From contig JANPKV010000016.1 in NCBI GenBank assembly GCA_031426185.1, forward strand, positions 1 through 36,547: 36,547 nt of DNA, read 5' to 3'. This document shows, piece after piece, positions 1 through 7,701 of the stretch. The stretch comes from JAJNPS01 sp031426185. GTDB taxonomy: Bacteria > Pseudomonadota > Alphaproteobacteria > Rhodobacterales > Rhodobacteraceae. A program made the position numbers and the translations under genes. The notes under the pieces are model-generated. The model was not told where the DNA came from and searched no databases. It saw only the letters and a list, made by a program, of their open reading frames with translations. Position 1 is the stretch's first letter. Every line of letters starts with the position of its first letter.

Positions 1-834
1 TCCACCGGCTTCAAGACCGGACCGGATTCGATCAGCTACCCGCCCAAGATATTCTCGTCCCCCTCGATCGAGGGTTATGTGAACCTGTTCACCGACCGCA
101 CCCGTGCGACGCCCGAGCAACTTGCCACCATGCCGCCGCCCGCGAACTTTGCCGAAGAAATCGTGCAACGCCGGGGCGAGGTGATCACCGGCCCGTCCCG
201 CTTTGGCGAACGGTTCCTGAATTCGGTCATCATCGGCTTTGGCTCCACGGCGCTGTCGATCTTCCTCGGCACGCTGGCCGCCTATGCTTTCAGCCGCTTC
301 AAGGTGCCGCTCAAGGACGACCTTCTGTTCTTCATCCTGTCGACCCGGATGATGCCGCCCATCGCCGTGGCAATCCCGATTTACCTCATGTACCGCCAAC
401 TTGGCCTGTCAGACACCCATCTGGGGATGATCTTCCTCTATACCGGGGTGAACATCTCCCTCGCCGTCTGGCTCCTGAAGGGGTTCATCGACGAGATCCC
501 GCGCGAATACGAAGAGGCCGCACTGATCGACGGCTACACCCGCTTTCAGGCCTTCCGCAAAGTGGTGCTGCCGCAGGCCGCCACGGGCATCGCCTCGACC
601 GCGATCTTCTGCCTGATCTTCGCCTGGAACGAATACGCCTTCGCTGTCCTCCTCACCTCGGGCAACGCCCAGACCGCGCCGCCCTTCATCCCCACGATCA
701 TCGGCGTCGGCGGCCAGGACTGGCCCGCCGTGGCCGCCGGGGCGACGCTGTTCCTGCTGCCCGTCATGATCTTCACCATCCTTTTGCGCAAACATCTCTT
801 GCGCGGGATCACCTTCGGGGCGGTGCGCAAATGA
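1..834 (+). CDS. Carbohydrate/polyol ABC transporter permease (MalG type), 5' truncated
   Basis: Inner-membrane permease subunit of a binding-protein-dependent importer. The frame is open from base 1, so the gene starts before the window; the first in-window ATG (79) is internal. Several hydrophobic segments are visible. The cytoplasmic EAA loop that docks the ATPase reads EEAALIDGY followed by FRKVVLPQA, matching the family pattern EAA-G-(9)-I-LP. It ends in a basic tail, typical of MalG/UgpE-like subunits. Downstream on the same strand come a small membrane protein, two ATPases and a dihydroxyacetone-type kinase, so the substrate is probably a polyol or short-chain ketose. The binding protein and partner permease are expected upstream, outside the window. 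Family assignment is firm; the substrate is inference. Confidence 0.93.
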   Translation, partial: STGFKTGPDSISYPPKIFSSPSIEGYVNLFTDRTRATPEQLATMPPPANFAEEIVQRRGEVITGPSRFGERFLNSVIIGFGSTALSIFLGTLAAYAFSRFKVPLKDDLLFFILSTRMMPPIAVAIPIYLMYRQLGLSDTHLGMIFLYTGVNISLAVWLLKGFIDEIPREYEEAALIDGYTRFQAFRKVVLPQAATGIASTAIFCLIFAWNEYAFAVLLTSGNAQTAPPFIPTIIGVGGQDWPAVAAGATLFLLPVMIFTILLRKHLLRGITFGAVRK

Positions 835-868
835 CCTCCTTGCTTTTCATCTGTCTGAAAATATCCCC

Positions 869-906
869 GCCGGAGGCATCCGACGGCAGGTGTCGGAGCC
901 TCCGGC
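869..906 (+). repeat. Long intercistronic hairpin (15-bp stem, one bulge)
   Basis: GCCGGAGGC (869-877) pairs with GCCTCCGGC (898-906). The inner arms TCCGAC (879-884) and GTCGGA (892-897) continue the stem around a 7-base loop, with only A878 bulged. No T-run follows, so this is not a standard intrinsic terminator. It lies between the permease stop (834) and the next start (941). An mRNA-processing or stability element that sets subunit ratios is the likely role. The A/T-rich stretch just before it (about 845-865) resembles, from memory, a motif recurrent between genes of this family. Confidence 0.75.
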
Positions 907-940
907 CAGGATGCGTGCCCAAAGACAGAAGGGCCAGGAC

Positions 941-1129
941 ATGAGCACGTTTTTGTCCGGCCTGCTGCGCTTTCGTCGCGGCCCCTGGGAGATGCTGGCC
1001 ACCGTGCTGATCGCGTTGGGCGTAGTGATGCTGATGCAACCCTTCTTTCTCTGGGCCTATACCTGGTCTTTCCTTGTGACCCTTGTAGGCACGGTGATGT
1101 TCATCATCACCAGCCATTTTCCGGAATGA
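941..1129 (+). CDS. Small two-TM membrane protein of the ABC operon, unknown function
   Basis: A 62-residue protein with two hydrophobic segments (about residues 17-33 and 36-57), a basic RFRRGPWE segment before the first and SHFPE at the end. The frame opens at a GTG at 890, but that codon lies inside a strong hairpin and the extra residues are non-hydrophobic, so ATG 941 (preceded by GGGCCAGG) is preferred. It sits between the permease and the first ATPase of an importer operon. Small membrane proteins with unassigned roles are known in alphaproteobacterial glycerol-type ABC operons (the DUF2160/GlpU kind); this one occupies a comparable slot, but I do not recognise it as the same family. 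A role as accessory subunit is inference. Confidence 0.7.
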   Translation: MSTFLSGLLRFRRGPWEMLATVLIALGVVMLMQPFFLWAYTWSFLVTLVGTVMFIITSHFPE

Positions 1130-1172
1130 GGCGCATGAACTGCCCTGACCCCTTCTCCCGATACCAGACGCG

Positions 1173-1203
1173 CGTCATCCCGGACTTGATCCAGGGTTCC
1201 GAC
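1173..1203. repeat. Single copy of a dispersed palindromic intergenic repeat
   Basis: The sequence GTCATCCCGGACTTGATCC begins at 1174. CCCGGA folds onto TCC(A)GGG over a CTTGA loop, leaving one bulged A; outer bases GTC and GAC also pair. Near-identical strings (GTCATCCCGGACTTGATCCG) are common extragenic repeats in alphaproteobacterial genomes, as I recall them. It lies in the 92-base gap between the small membrane gene and the first ATPase. Confidence 0.55.
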
Positions 1204-1221
1204 GACCAAAGGACCTTCTGA

Positions 1222-2319
1222 ATGGCCGAAATCGTCATCCACAACCTGCGCAAGGAATTCGGCGCTTTCACCGCCGTGAAGGGCTCATCCTTCACCATCA
1301 GGGACGGCGAGTTCTTCATGCTCCTCGGCCCGTCGGGCTGCGGCAAGACCACCACCTTGCGCATGATCGCCGGGCTGGAACTGCCGACCTCGGGCCAGAT
1401 CCTGATCGATGGCGAGGATGTCAGCCAAAAGCCCGCCAGCCAGCGCGACATCGCCATGGTCTTTCAGATGTTCGCGCTCTATCCGCATATGAACGTGCGG
1501 AAAAACATCAGCTATCCGCTGGTCAGCCAAGGCATGCCGCGCGCGCAGGTTGCCGCCAAGGTGGCGGAGGTCGCGCGCATTCTTGGCATCGGCGATATCC
1601 TCGACAAGCCGGTTGGCGGCCTGTCCGGCGGCGACCGTCAGCGCGTGGCGCTTGGCCGCGCCATCGTGCGCAACCCCAAGGCCTTCATGATGGACGAGCC
1701 CCTCGGCGCGCTGGATGCCGAGTTTCGCGAGCACATGGCCGAGGAACTGCGCGCGCTGCATGACCGAATGGGGGCGACGACGGTCTATGTGACGCATGAC
1801 CAGCTGGAGGCGATGCAGATGGGCGACAAGATCGTGGTGATGAACCACGGCGTTGTCGAACAGTTCGGCACGCCGCAGGACATCTATGACCATCCCGCCA
1901 CGATGTTTGTCGCCGACTTCATCGGCTCGCCGTCGATGAACTTTCTGCGGTTCGAGGGGACCTTCACCGGTGGGGATCGGTCCGTCACCCTGGGCGATAC
2001 CGTGATCGCTTTGCCGGAACTGCACGACGAGGCCAGCCCCCGCCGCCTTGCGCTGGGGGTGCGCCCGGAACATGTGACGCTGACCGACGCGGCCCCCTAT
2101 CGCGGGAAGATCCTGGCAACGGAATATCTTGGCACCACCCAGATCGTGACGCTGTCCACGCCGAACGGCACCATCAAGGCCCGCGCTGCCGCAGCGCAGG
2201 CGGCCCGTGTCGGCGATACTGTCGGGCTCGATTTCCGCAGCCAGACGCTGGCGCTGTTTGATGTCCAGTCTGGGCGCGCCTTTGCCACGGCAGCCAATGC
2301 AGGGGTGCATCATGGCTGA
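1222..2319 (+). CDS. ABC transporter ATPase, MalK/UgpC type (first of two)
   Basis: A 365-residue nucleotide-binding subunit. Visible motifs are Walker A GPSGCGKTT, Q-loop VFQMFALYPH, a signature LSGGDRQR (D in place of the usual Q), Walker B AFMMDEPLGALDA and H-loop YVTHDQ. A C-terminal TOBE/OB-type domain (from about residue 240) is usual for the MalK/UgpC group. The start has AAGGA at 1209-1213. Its stop overlaps the next ATPase start by 8 bases, implying translational coupling. It probably pairs with the second ATPase as a heterodimer energising the upstream permeases, as in alphaproteobacterial glycerol-type importers. Substrate not determined. Confidence 0.93.
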   Translation: MAEIVIHNLRKEFGAFTAVKGSSFTIRDGEFFMLLGPSGCGKTTTLRMIAGLELPTSGQILIDGEDVSQKPASQRDIAMVFQMFALYPHMNVRKNISYPLVSQGMPRAQVAAKVAEVARILGIGDILDKPVGGLSGGDRQRVALGRAIVRNPKAFMMDEPLGALDAEFREHMAEELRALHDRMGATTVYVTHDQLEAMQMGDKIVVMNHGVVEQFGTPQDIYDHPATMFVADFIGSPSMNFLRFEGTFTGGDRSVTLGDTVIALPELHDEASPRRLALGVRPEHVTLTDAAPYRGKILATEYLGTTQIVTLSTPNGTIKARAAAAQAARVGDTVGLDFRSQTLALFDVQSGRAFATAANAGVHHG

Positions 2320-3307
2320 GGTCGTCCTGTCAAACCTGTCGAAATCCTTTGGCGCCACCAAGGCGCTGCAGGATGTCAGCCTGACCATTCCGGATGGGTC
2401 CTTCGTCGTCCTTCTTGGTCCTACCGGTGCGGGCAAGACCACCACCCTTCGGCTGATTGCGGGGCTTGAAAAGCCCGACTCGGGCGACATCCGCATCGCT
2501 GGCGCCTCTGTCGCGCTTGAAACCCCTGCCCAGCGCGATGTGGCGATGGTATTCCAGCAATACTCGCTTTACCCCCATCTGACCGTTCGCGACAACCTCG
2601 CCTTTCCGCTGCGATCCCCCATCATCGCGATGCCCGAACCTGACATCACCAAACACGTCCAGAAGGTGGCCGACGTCCTGCGCATCGCGCACAAGCTGGA
2701 CAACAAGGCCACGGCCCTGTCGGGCGGCGAGATGCAGCGCGTGTCGATCGGGCGGGCCCTGGTGCGCAATCCACGCATCTATCTGATGGACGAGCCGCTT
2801 TCCTCGCTTGATGCCAAGCTGCGCGCCGACCTGCGGGTGGAACTCAAACGCATCCATGCCGAGCTTGGCGCCACCTTCCTTTACGTCACGCATGACCAGA
2901 TCGAGGCGATGACCATGGCCACCCATGTCGGCGTTCTCGACCAGGGTCGCCTTGTCCAGTTCGGCTCTCCGCGCGACATCTACGAAGACCCGGTCAGCAC
3001 CTATGTCGCCAGCCGCCTTGGTCAGCCGCGCATGACCTTGCTGCCGGCCGATGCCTTTGGCCCGCCCCGCCCCGGCGCCACCCTGATCGGTCTGCGGCCG
3101 GAAAACATCCGCCAGGGGTCCGGCCCGTCCGCCACGGTCCGCCGTGTCGAACGCCTTGGCGATCAGACGCGCCTCCATCTGACCATGGGCATCCATGAGA
3201 TTGTCACGCTTGCCGACGCCCATACCCCGCTTGGGCCAGACGACATCATTCAGATCCATCCCGAAAACCCGCTCTGGTTTGATGCCAGCGGCAACCGCAT
3301 CCGTTGA
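2312..3307 (+). CDS. ABC transporter ATPase, MalK/UgpC type (second of two)
   Basis: A 331-residue ATPase with Walker A GPTGAGKTT, Q-loop VFQQYSLYPH, signature LSGGEMQR, Walker B IYLMDEPLSSLDA and H-loop YVTHDQIEA, followed by a shorter C-terminal TOBE-like region. The frame is open from 2207, but ATG 2312 begins the conserved AEVVLSNLSKSFG start and overlaps the previous stop by 8 bases, as expected for coupled subunits. It is clearly divergent from the first ATPase, so this is not a recent duplication. The kinase gene follows 12 bases after the stop. Confidence 0.93.
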   Translation: MAEVVLSNLSKSFGATKALQDVSLTIPDGSFVVLLGPTGAGKTTTLRLIAGLEKPDSGDIRIAGASVALETPAQRDVAMVFQQYSLYPHLTVRDNLAFPLRSPIIAMPEPDITKHVQKVADVLRIAHKLDNKATALSGGEMQRVSIGRALVRNPRIYLMDEPLSSLDAKLRADLRVELKRIHAELGATFLYVTHDQIEAMTMATHVGVLDQGRLVQFGSPRDIYEDPVSTYVASRLGQPRMTLLPADAFGPPRPGATLIGLRPENIRQGSGPSATVRRVERLGDQTRLHLTMGIHEIVTLADAHTPLGPDDIIQIHPENPLWFDASGNRIR

Positions 3308-3319
3308 GGAGACCCCGCG

Positions 3320-4939
3320 ATGAAGCAGTTTATGAATGCCAAGGACACGCTGGTCACCGAGGCCATCGACGGCCTTCTGCGCGCATCTGGGGACAGGCTC
3401 GCGCGGCTGGACGGCTATCCCCATATCAAGGTCGTCGTGCGCGCCGACTGGGATAAATCGCGGGTCGCCCTGGTGTCAGGTGGCGGGTCCGGGCATGAGC
3501 CCGCGCATGCAGGCTTTGTCGGCATGGGGATGTTGACGGCGGCCGTTTGCGGCGATGTCTTCGCCAGCCCGTCAGTCGATGCGGTGCTGGCGGGGATTTT
3601 GGCCGTCACCGGCAAGGCCGGCTGCCTTTTGATCGTCAAGAACTACACCGGCGACCGTCTGAACTTCGGGCTTGCGGCCGAACGCGCCCGCGCCTTTGGA
3701 CTGAAGGTGTCGATGGTCATCGTCGATGACGACGTGGCCTTGCCTGATCTGCCCCAGGCGCGCGGCGTCGCGGGGACGCTTTTCGTCCACAAGATCGCCG
3801 GCGCGATGGCCGAGGCCGGTCAGGACCTTGAAACCATTACCACGACTGCCAGACGCGTGATCGCCAACGCCGTCACCATCGGCATGAGCCTTGATACCTG
3901 CACCGTCCCGGGCAACCCCAAAGAAGATCGGATCGGCGCCGGCATGGCTGAACTGGGCTTGGGCATCCATGGCGAGGCGGGGGTGGAGCAGATCGACTTT
4001 GACGGCGCCCGGACCGCGATGACCCGGGTGATCGACCGGCTCACCCCCCATACGGGTGCTGGCCCGCTGGTGGCGATCCTGAACAACCTCGGCAGCACCA
4101 CCCCGCTGGAGATGTCGATCCTGACCGAGGAGCTGGCGCGCTCCTCTCTCGGCTCTCGCGTGACGCATATCGTGGGCCCGGCCCCCATGATGACCTCGCT
4201 GGACATGCACGGGTTTTCCGTGTCGCTGCTGCCAGCGACCTCGGATGAGCGTGCGGCCCTGGCGGCCCCCGTCGCCCTGCTCGCCTGGCCCGGCCTGTCG
4301 GTTTTGGGCGAGGTTGCGGTTCGCCCCCTTCCCGATGGTCTGGCCCCCATCCAGCCGTTGCCGTCAGCGCATCCCGCGCGCCGCGCGCTGATCGCGCAAT
4401 GCTGTCACGCCCTGATCGCGTCGGAGGCAGTCTTGAACGCGCTCGATGCGCGGTCCGGTGACGGCGATACGGGCAGTACCCTTGCCGGGGCCGCCCGCGC
4501 GCTGGACGCCGCGCTGGACCGGTTGCCCCTTGCCGACACCACGCAATTGTTCCGCGCCATCGGCGTGGAATTGTCGCAGACGATGGGTGGTTCGTCCGGC
4601 GTGCTGCTGGCCATCTTCTTCGCCGCCGCCGGGGACGCCAGCGCCAGCGGCAAAAGCTGGATCGGAAGCTTGAGCGAGGGCCTGGACCGGGTGATGCAGG
4701 TCGGCGGGGCCGAGCCCGGCCACCGCACCATGATCGACGCACTGGCCCCGGCACTGGCGGCCCTGCCGCAGGGGATCAAGGCGGCGGCTGTGGCGGCACG
4801 GGAAGGCGCGGATGCGACCGCCCTGATGACGCGCGCCAAGGCGGGCCGCGCGAGTTATCTTGGGGTGGACCGGCTGAAAGGGCACAACGATCCCGGGGCG
4901 GAAGGTGTGGCAAGGTTGCTGGAGGATCTGGCGGGGTGA
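3320..4939 (+). CDS. Dihydroxyacetone kinase, single-chain DhaK-DhaL (or related tetrulose kinase)
   Basis: A 539-residue ATP-dependent ketose kinase. The N-terminal DhaK domain (about 1-330) shows GGGSGHEPAHAGF and the substrate-binding His motif GIHGEAG (His217), which forms the hemiaminal with the ketose. The C-terminal DhaL domain (about 350-539) shows the Mg-ATP motif SGDGDTGST, then GGSSGVLLAIF, RTMIDAL and GRASYLG-DPGA. The length matches the fused ATP-dependent type rather than the PTS-dependent split subunits. GAGGAG lies upstream of the start. As last gene of the importer operon it likely phosphorylates the imported compound or its oxidation product: dihydroxyacetone is the default, but L- or D-erythrulose is possible because erythrulose kinases belong to this family. 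Confidence 0.92.
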   Translation: MKQFMNAKDTLVTEAIDGLLRASGDRLARLDGYPHIKVVVRADWDKSRVALVSGGGSGHEPAHAGFVGMGMLTAAVCGDVFASPSVDAVLAGILAVTGKAGCLLIVKNYTGDRLNFGLAAERARAFGLKVSMVIVDDDVALPDLPQARGVAGTLFVHKIAGAMAEAGQDLETITTTARRVIANAVTIGMSLDTCTVPGNPKEDRIGAGMAELGLGIHGEAGVEQIDFDGARTAMTRVIDRLTPHTGAGPLVAILNNLGSTTPLEMSILTEELARSSLGSRVTHIVGPAPMMTSLDMHGFSVSLLPATSDERAALAAPVALLAWPGLSVLGEVAVRPLPDGLAPIQPLPSAHPARRALIAQCCHALIASEAVLNALDARSGDGDTGSTLAGAARALDAALDRLPLADTTQLFRAIGVELSQTMGGSSGVLLAIFFAAAGDASASGKSWIGSLSEGLDRVMQVGGAEPGHRTMIDALAPALAALPQGIKAAAVAAREGADATALMTRAKAGRASYLGVDRLKGHNDPGAEGVARLLEDLAG

Positions 4940-4959
4940 GGCGGAGCCTCGCTCCCGCC
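4940..4959. terminator. Hairpin between convergent kinase and adenine deaminase genes
   Basis: GGCGGAGC (4940-4947) and GCTCCCGCC (4951-4959) form an 8-bp stem with one bulged C and a CTC loop. It fills the 31-base gap between two convergent stops (4939 and 4971). No T-run on either strand, so it is at best a weak or factor-assisted bidirectional terminator. Confidence 0.4.
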
Positions 4960-4970
4960 CCACCAACATT

Positions 4971-6668
4971 TCACGGCATGATCTCGAACCGGTCCACGTC
5001 CACCATCCCCATATCGGTGATCTTCAGATGCGGGATCACGGGCAGGGCCAGGAACGCCAACTGCAGGAACGGCTCTTCGAGCACCACGCCGAGCCCCTTC
5101 GCAGCCGCCCGCAAGGCGACGAGCGCGTCGCGCACGGCCTCGAACGGCTCCAGGCTCATCAGCCCGGCCACCGGCAGCGCCAGTTCCGCCAGCACGCGGC
5201 CCCCTTCGACGACCACGAACCCGCCCTCGATCTCGATCAGGCGGTTCGCGGCCAGCGCCATGTCGGCGTAATCCGCCCCCACCACGGCGATGTTGTGGTG
5301 GTCGTGGCAGACGGTTGAGGCGATTGCCCCGCGCTGCAACCCGAAGCCCTGCACGAACCCCGTGGCACGGTTGCCGTTCTTTCCATGCCGTTCGATGATC
5401 GCGATCTTGATCAGGTCGCGGGCGATGTCGGGGCGTTTGTCGCCCTCTGTCGGGGGAATATCGAACGTCAGATGCGGGGTGATGATCTTGCCGGGCAGGA
5501 TGCCGATCACCGGCGTTTCGGTGCGGTTGCCGCCCGTGCGGAAGTGGCTGGCCTCGACCGGCGCCGCCTTGACCGAGCGTCGTCCCACGGGCGCGATGAT
5601 CGCCCGGCCCGCAAAGGCCGCAGCGTCGGCGACCACACCGCCTGCAAGCACCATTGCGGCATGGCACCCTTCGAGGCTGTCGATCACGGCAATATCGGCG
5701 CGTTTGCCCGGCGCGATCAGGCCCCGATCCTTCAGCCCGAACGCCTCGGCCGCAGAAAGGCTTGCTGCGCGGTAGACGGCAAGCGGCGGACACCCCAATG
5801 CGATGGCGGTGCGGATCATGTGATCGAGATGGCCATGCTCGGCAATGTCGAGCGGGTTGCGGTCATCGGTGCACAGGCAAAGAAAGGGGGCGTGCCGTTC
5901 GGTCAGCAGCGGGGCCAGCGCCACAAGGTCCTTGCTGACCGACCCCTCACGGATCAGGACCCGCAGGCCCTTGCGCAGTTTCTCAAGCGCTTCGTCATAA
6001 CTGGTCGCCTCATGTTCGGTGCGGATTCCGGCGGCGATGTATCCGTTCAGGTCGTTGCCGCGCAGCAGCGGCGCATGTCCGTCGATATGGCGCCCCCGGA
6101 ACGCCTGCAGCATGTCGATACAGCCGGGATCCTTGGCGAGAACCCCGGGAAAGTTCATGAGTTCGGCCAGCCCGATCCCGGCGGGATGGTCGATAAAGGG
6201 CACCAGATCGGCCGCAGTCAACCGCGCACCGGCGGTCTCCATATGGGTCGAGGGCACGCAGGACGACAGCTGCACCTTGATCGACATCAGCGTATGCGCG
6301 GCAGCGTCAAGGAAATAGCGGATGCCCGGCACCCCCAGCACATTGGCAATCTCGTGCGGGTCGCAGATCGCCGTCGTCACCCCGCGCGGCGTGACGCAGC
6401 GGTCGAATTCGAACGGCGTGACGCAGGAGCTTTCGATATGCAGATGCGTGTCGATGAAGCCCGGGACGAGAATTTTCCCCGAAACATCGATCACCTGCCG
6501 TCCTTCATAGTCGCCGAACACGCCCACGATCGTGTCGCCGCAAATGGCCACATCCGTCGCCACCAGATCGCCCGTGATCAGGTCCAGCACCCGCCCCCCG
6601 CGCAGCACGATATCGGCGGGCGACAGCCCCCGGCCCTGGTCGATCAGATCATGCAGATGGGGTGTCAT
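4971..6668 (-). CDS. ade: Adenine deaminase
   Basis: A 565-residue amidohydrolase converting adenine to hypoxanthine and ammonia in purine salvage. Metal-site signatures are DTHLHIES (His75, His77), a GHAP histidine (His198), EHEAT and CTDDRNP (Asp268/269); a C-terminal adenine-deaminase domain with TVCHDHHNIAVVG follows. Length fits bacterial Ade. The frame extends to 6851, but the start at 6668 is chosen because AGGAGA (6674-6679) stands six bases upstream and the conserved N-terminus begins there. It is divergent from a DMT permease, 91 bases apart, so a role of that permease in purine or base transport is possible but unproven. Confidence 0.95.
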   Translation of the reverse strand: MTPHLHDLIDQGRGLSPADIVLRGGRVLDLITGDLVATDVAICGDTIVGVFGDYEGRQVIDVSGKILVPGFIDTHLHIESSCVTPFEFDRCVTPRGVTTAICDPHEIANVLGVPGIRYFLDAAAHTLMSIKVQLSSCVPSTHMETAGARLTAADLVPFIDHPAGIGLAELMNFPGVLAKDPGCIDMLQAFRGRHIDGHAPLLRGNDLNGYIAAGIRTEHEATSYDEALEKLRKGLRVLIREGSVSKDLVALAPLLTERHAPFLCLCTDDRNPLDIAEHGHLDHMIRTAIALGCPPLAVYRAASLSAAEAFGLKDRGLIAPGKRADIAVIDSLEGCHAAMVLAGGVVADAAAFAGRAIIAPVGRRSVKAAPVEASHFRTGGNRTETPVIGILPGKIITPHLTFDIPPTEGDKRPDIARDLIKIAIIERHGKNGNRATGFVQGFGLQRGAIASTVCHDHHNIAVVGADYADMALAANRLIEIEGGFVVVEGGRVLAELALPVAGLMSLEPFEAVRDALVALRAAAKGLGVVLEEPFLQLAFLALPVIPHLKITDMGMVDVDRFEIMP

Positions 6669-6697
6669 CAGGCTCTCCTTTGCGCTTTGAGCAAACT

Positions 6698-6712
6698 GCA
6701 TGGCGGCCATGC
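6698..6712. promoter_or_regulatory. 15-bp palindrome in the ade/permease divergent region
   Basis: GCATGGC-G-GCCATGC is a perfect inverted repeat with a one-base centre. It lies 30 bases upstream of the ade start and 48 bases upstream of the permease start. It could be a regulator site or a hairpin in a leader; no cognate regulator is recognised. Confidence 0.35.
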
Positions 6713-6759
6713 CGTCCAGAGCCTTGCAACCGGGCGGACGACATGATCCACGATAATCC

Positions 6760-7701
6760 ATGGCCGAAGCATCCCTACAGCGCCCCCTGCGCGGAATCGC
6801 CCTGAAAGTGGCGTCGGTCGTCTGCTTCATTGTCATGGCGTCCATGATCAAAGTGACGGCCGCGCATGTCCCTGCCGGTCAGACGGTCTTTTTTCGCTCG
6901 TTCTTCGCTATTCCGGTGATCGTCGTCTGGCTGGCCATGCGCCACGAACTGTCGACGGGATTTCGCGCGCGCGCGCCTGCGGGGCATTTCTGGCGCGGGC
7001 TGATCGGCACCGTGTCGATGGGTCTGGGATTTGCGGGTCTTGGATATCTGCCGCTGCCAGAGGTGACGGCCATCGGCTATGCCGCCCCGCTCATGACGGT
7101 GGTCTTTGCCGCGATGTTCCTCGGCGAAGAGGTGCGCGCTTTTCGGATCGCTGCCGTTGCCCTTGGCGTGATCGGCGTGATGATCGTGCTTTCGCCGCGC
7201 CTGACGATTCTGGACCCGGGCGCCGCCAGCCACCGCGAGGCATTTGGCGCCGCGCTGGTGCTTGGCGCGGCCGTCTTCACCGCGCTTGCGCAGGTGTTCG
7301 TGCGCAAGCTGGTGATGACCGAAAAGACGCCCGCCATCGTCTTTTGGTTTTCCGTGACGGCGTCGGTGCTTGCGCTGGCCACCTTGCCCTTTGGCTGGGT
7401 GTGGCCGACGCCCTGGGAAACCACGTTGCTGGTGACTGCCGGGTTGCTTGGGGGCATCGGACAGATCTTCCTGACGTCCAGCTACCGCGAGGCGGATGCG
7501 TCGCTGGTGGCCCCGTTCGACTACGTCTCGATGCTGTTTGCGCTGGTCATCGGCTATTTCGTGTTCGCCGAGGTTCCGACCTGGACGATGCTGGGCGGGG
7601 CGGCACTGATCGTCATCGCCGGCATCCTGATCATCTGGCGCGAAAGCCAGCTGGGGTTGGAGCGTGCGCGCCAGCGCAAGGCAATGACGCCGCAGGGTTA
7701 G
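6760..7701 (+). CDS. DMT-superfamily permease (EamA domains)
   Basis: A 313-residue integral membrane protein with about ten hydrophobic segments arranged as two EamA repeats. The first repeat carries FFRSFFAIPVIVVW and PLPEVTAIGYAAPLMTVV, the second YREADASLVAPFDYVSML, both typical of the RhaT/EamA group of drug/metabolite transporters. Members move amino acids, S-adenosylmethionine, nucleobases or other metabolites, usually outward or by exchange; the substrate cannot be read from sequence. ATG 6760 begins a normal short cytoplasmic N-terminus. The stop TAG overlaps by two bases the TAA of the convergent ROK regulator gene. Confidence 0.88.
   Translation: MAEASLQRPLRGIALKVASVVCFIVMASMIKVTAAHVPAGQTVFFRSFFAIPVIVVWLAMRHELSTGFRARAPAGHFWRGLIGTVSMGLGFAGLGYLPLPEVTAIGYAAPLMTVVFAAMFLGEEVRAFRIAAVALGVIGVMIVLSPRLTILDPGAASHREAFGAALVLGAAVFTALAQVFVRKLVMTEKTPAIVFWFSVTASVLALATLPFGWVWPTPWETTLLVTAGLLGGIGQIFLTSSYREADASLVAPFDYVSMLFALVIGYFVFAEVPTWTMLGGAALIVIAGILIIWRESQLGLERARQRKAMTPQG

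Noticed and set aside
890..940. N-terminal extension of the 62-residue protein from GTG 890
   Set aside because: The GTG lies inside a strong hairpin and the extra residues are unlike a membrane protein N-terminus; ATG 941 is better.
1285..3424. Minus-strand open frames opposite the two ATPases
   Set aside because: Shadows of the ATPase genes, with mirrored composition and no ribosome site.
5385..6746. Plus-strand open frame opposite adenine deaminase
   Set aside because: Antisense shadow; low complexity with H, R, Q, D and no recognisable domain.
6669..6851. Upstream extension of adenine deaminase
   Set aside because: It would overlap the divergent permease gene, while AGGAGA and the conserved N-terminus support 6668.
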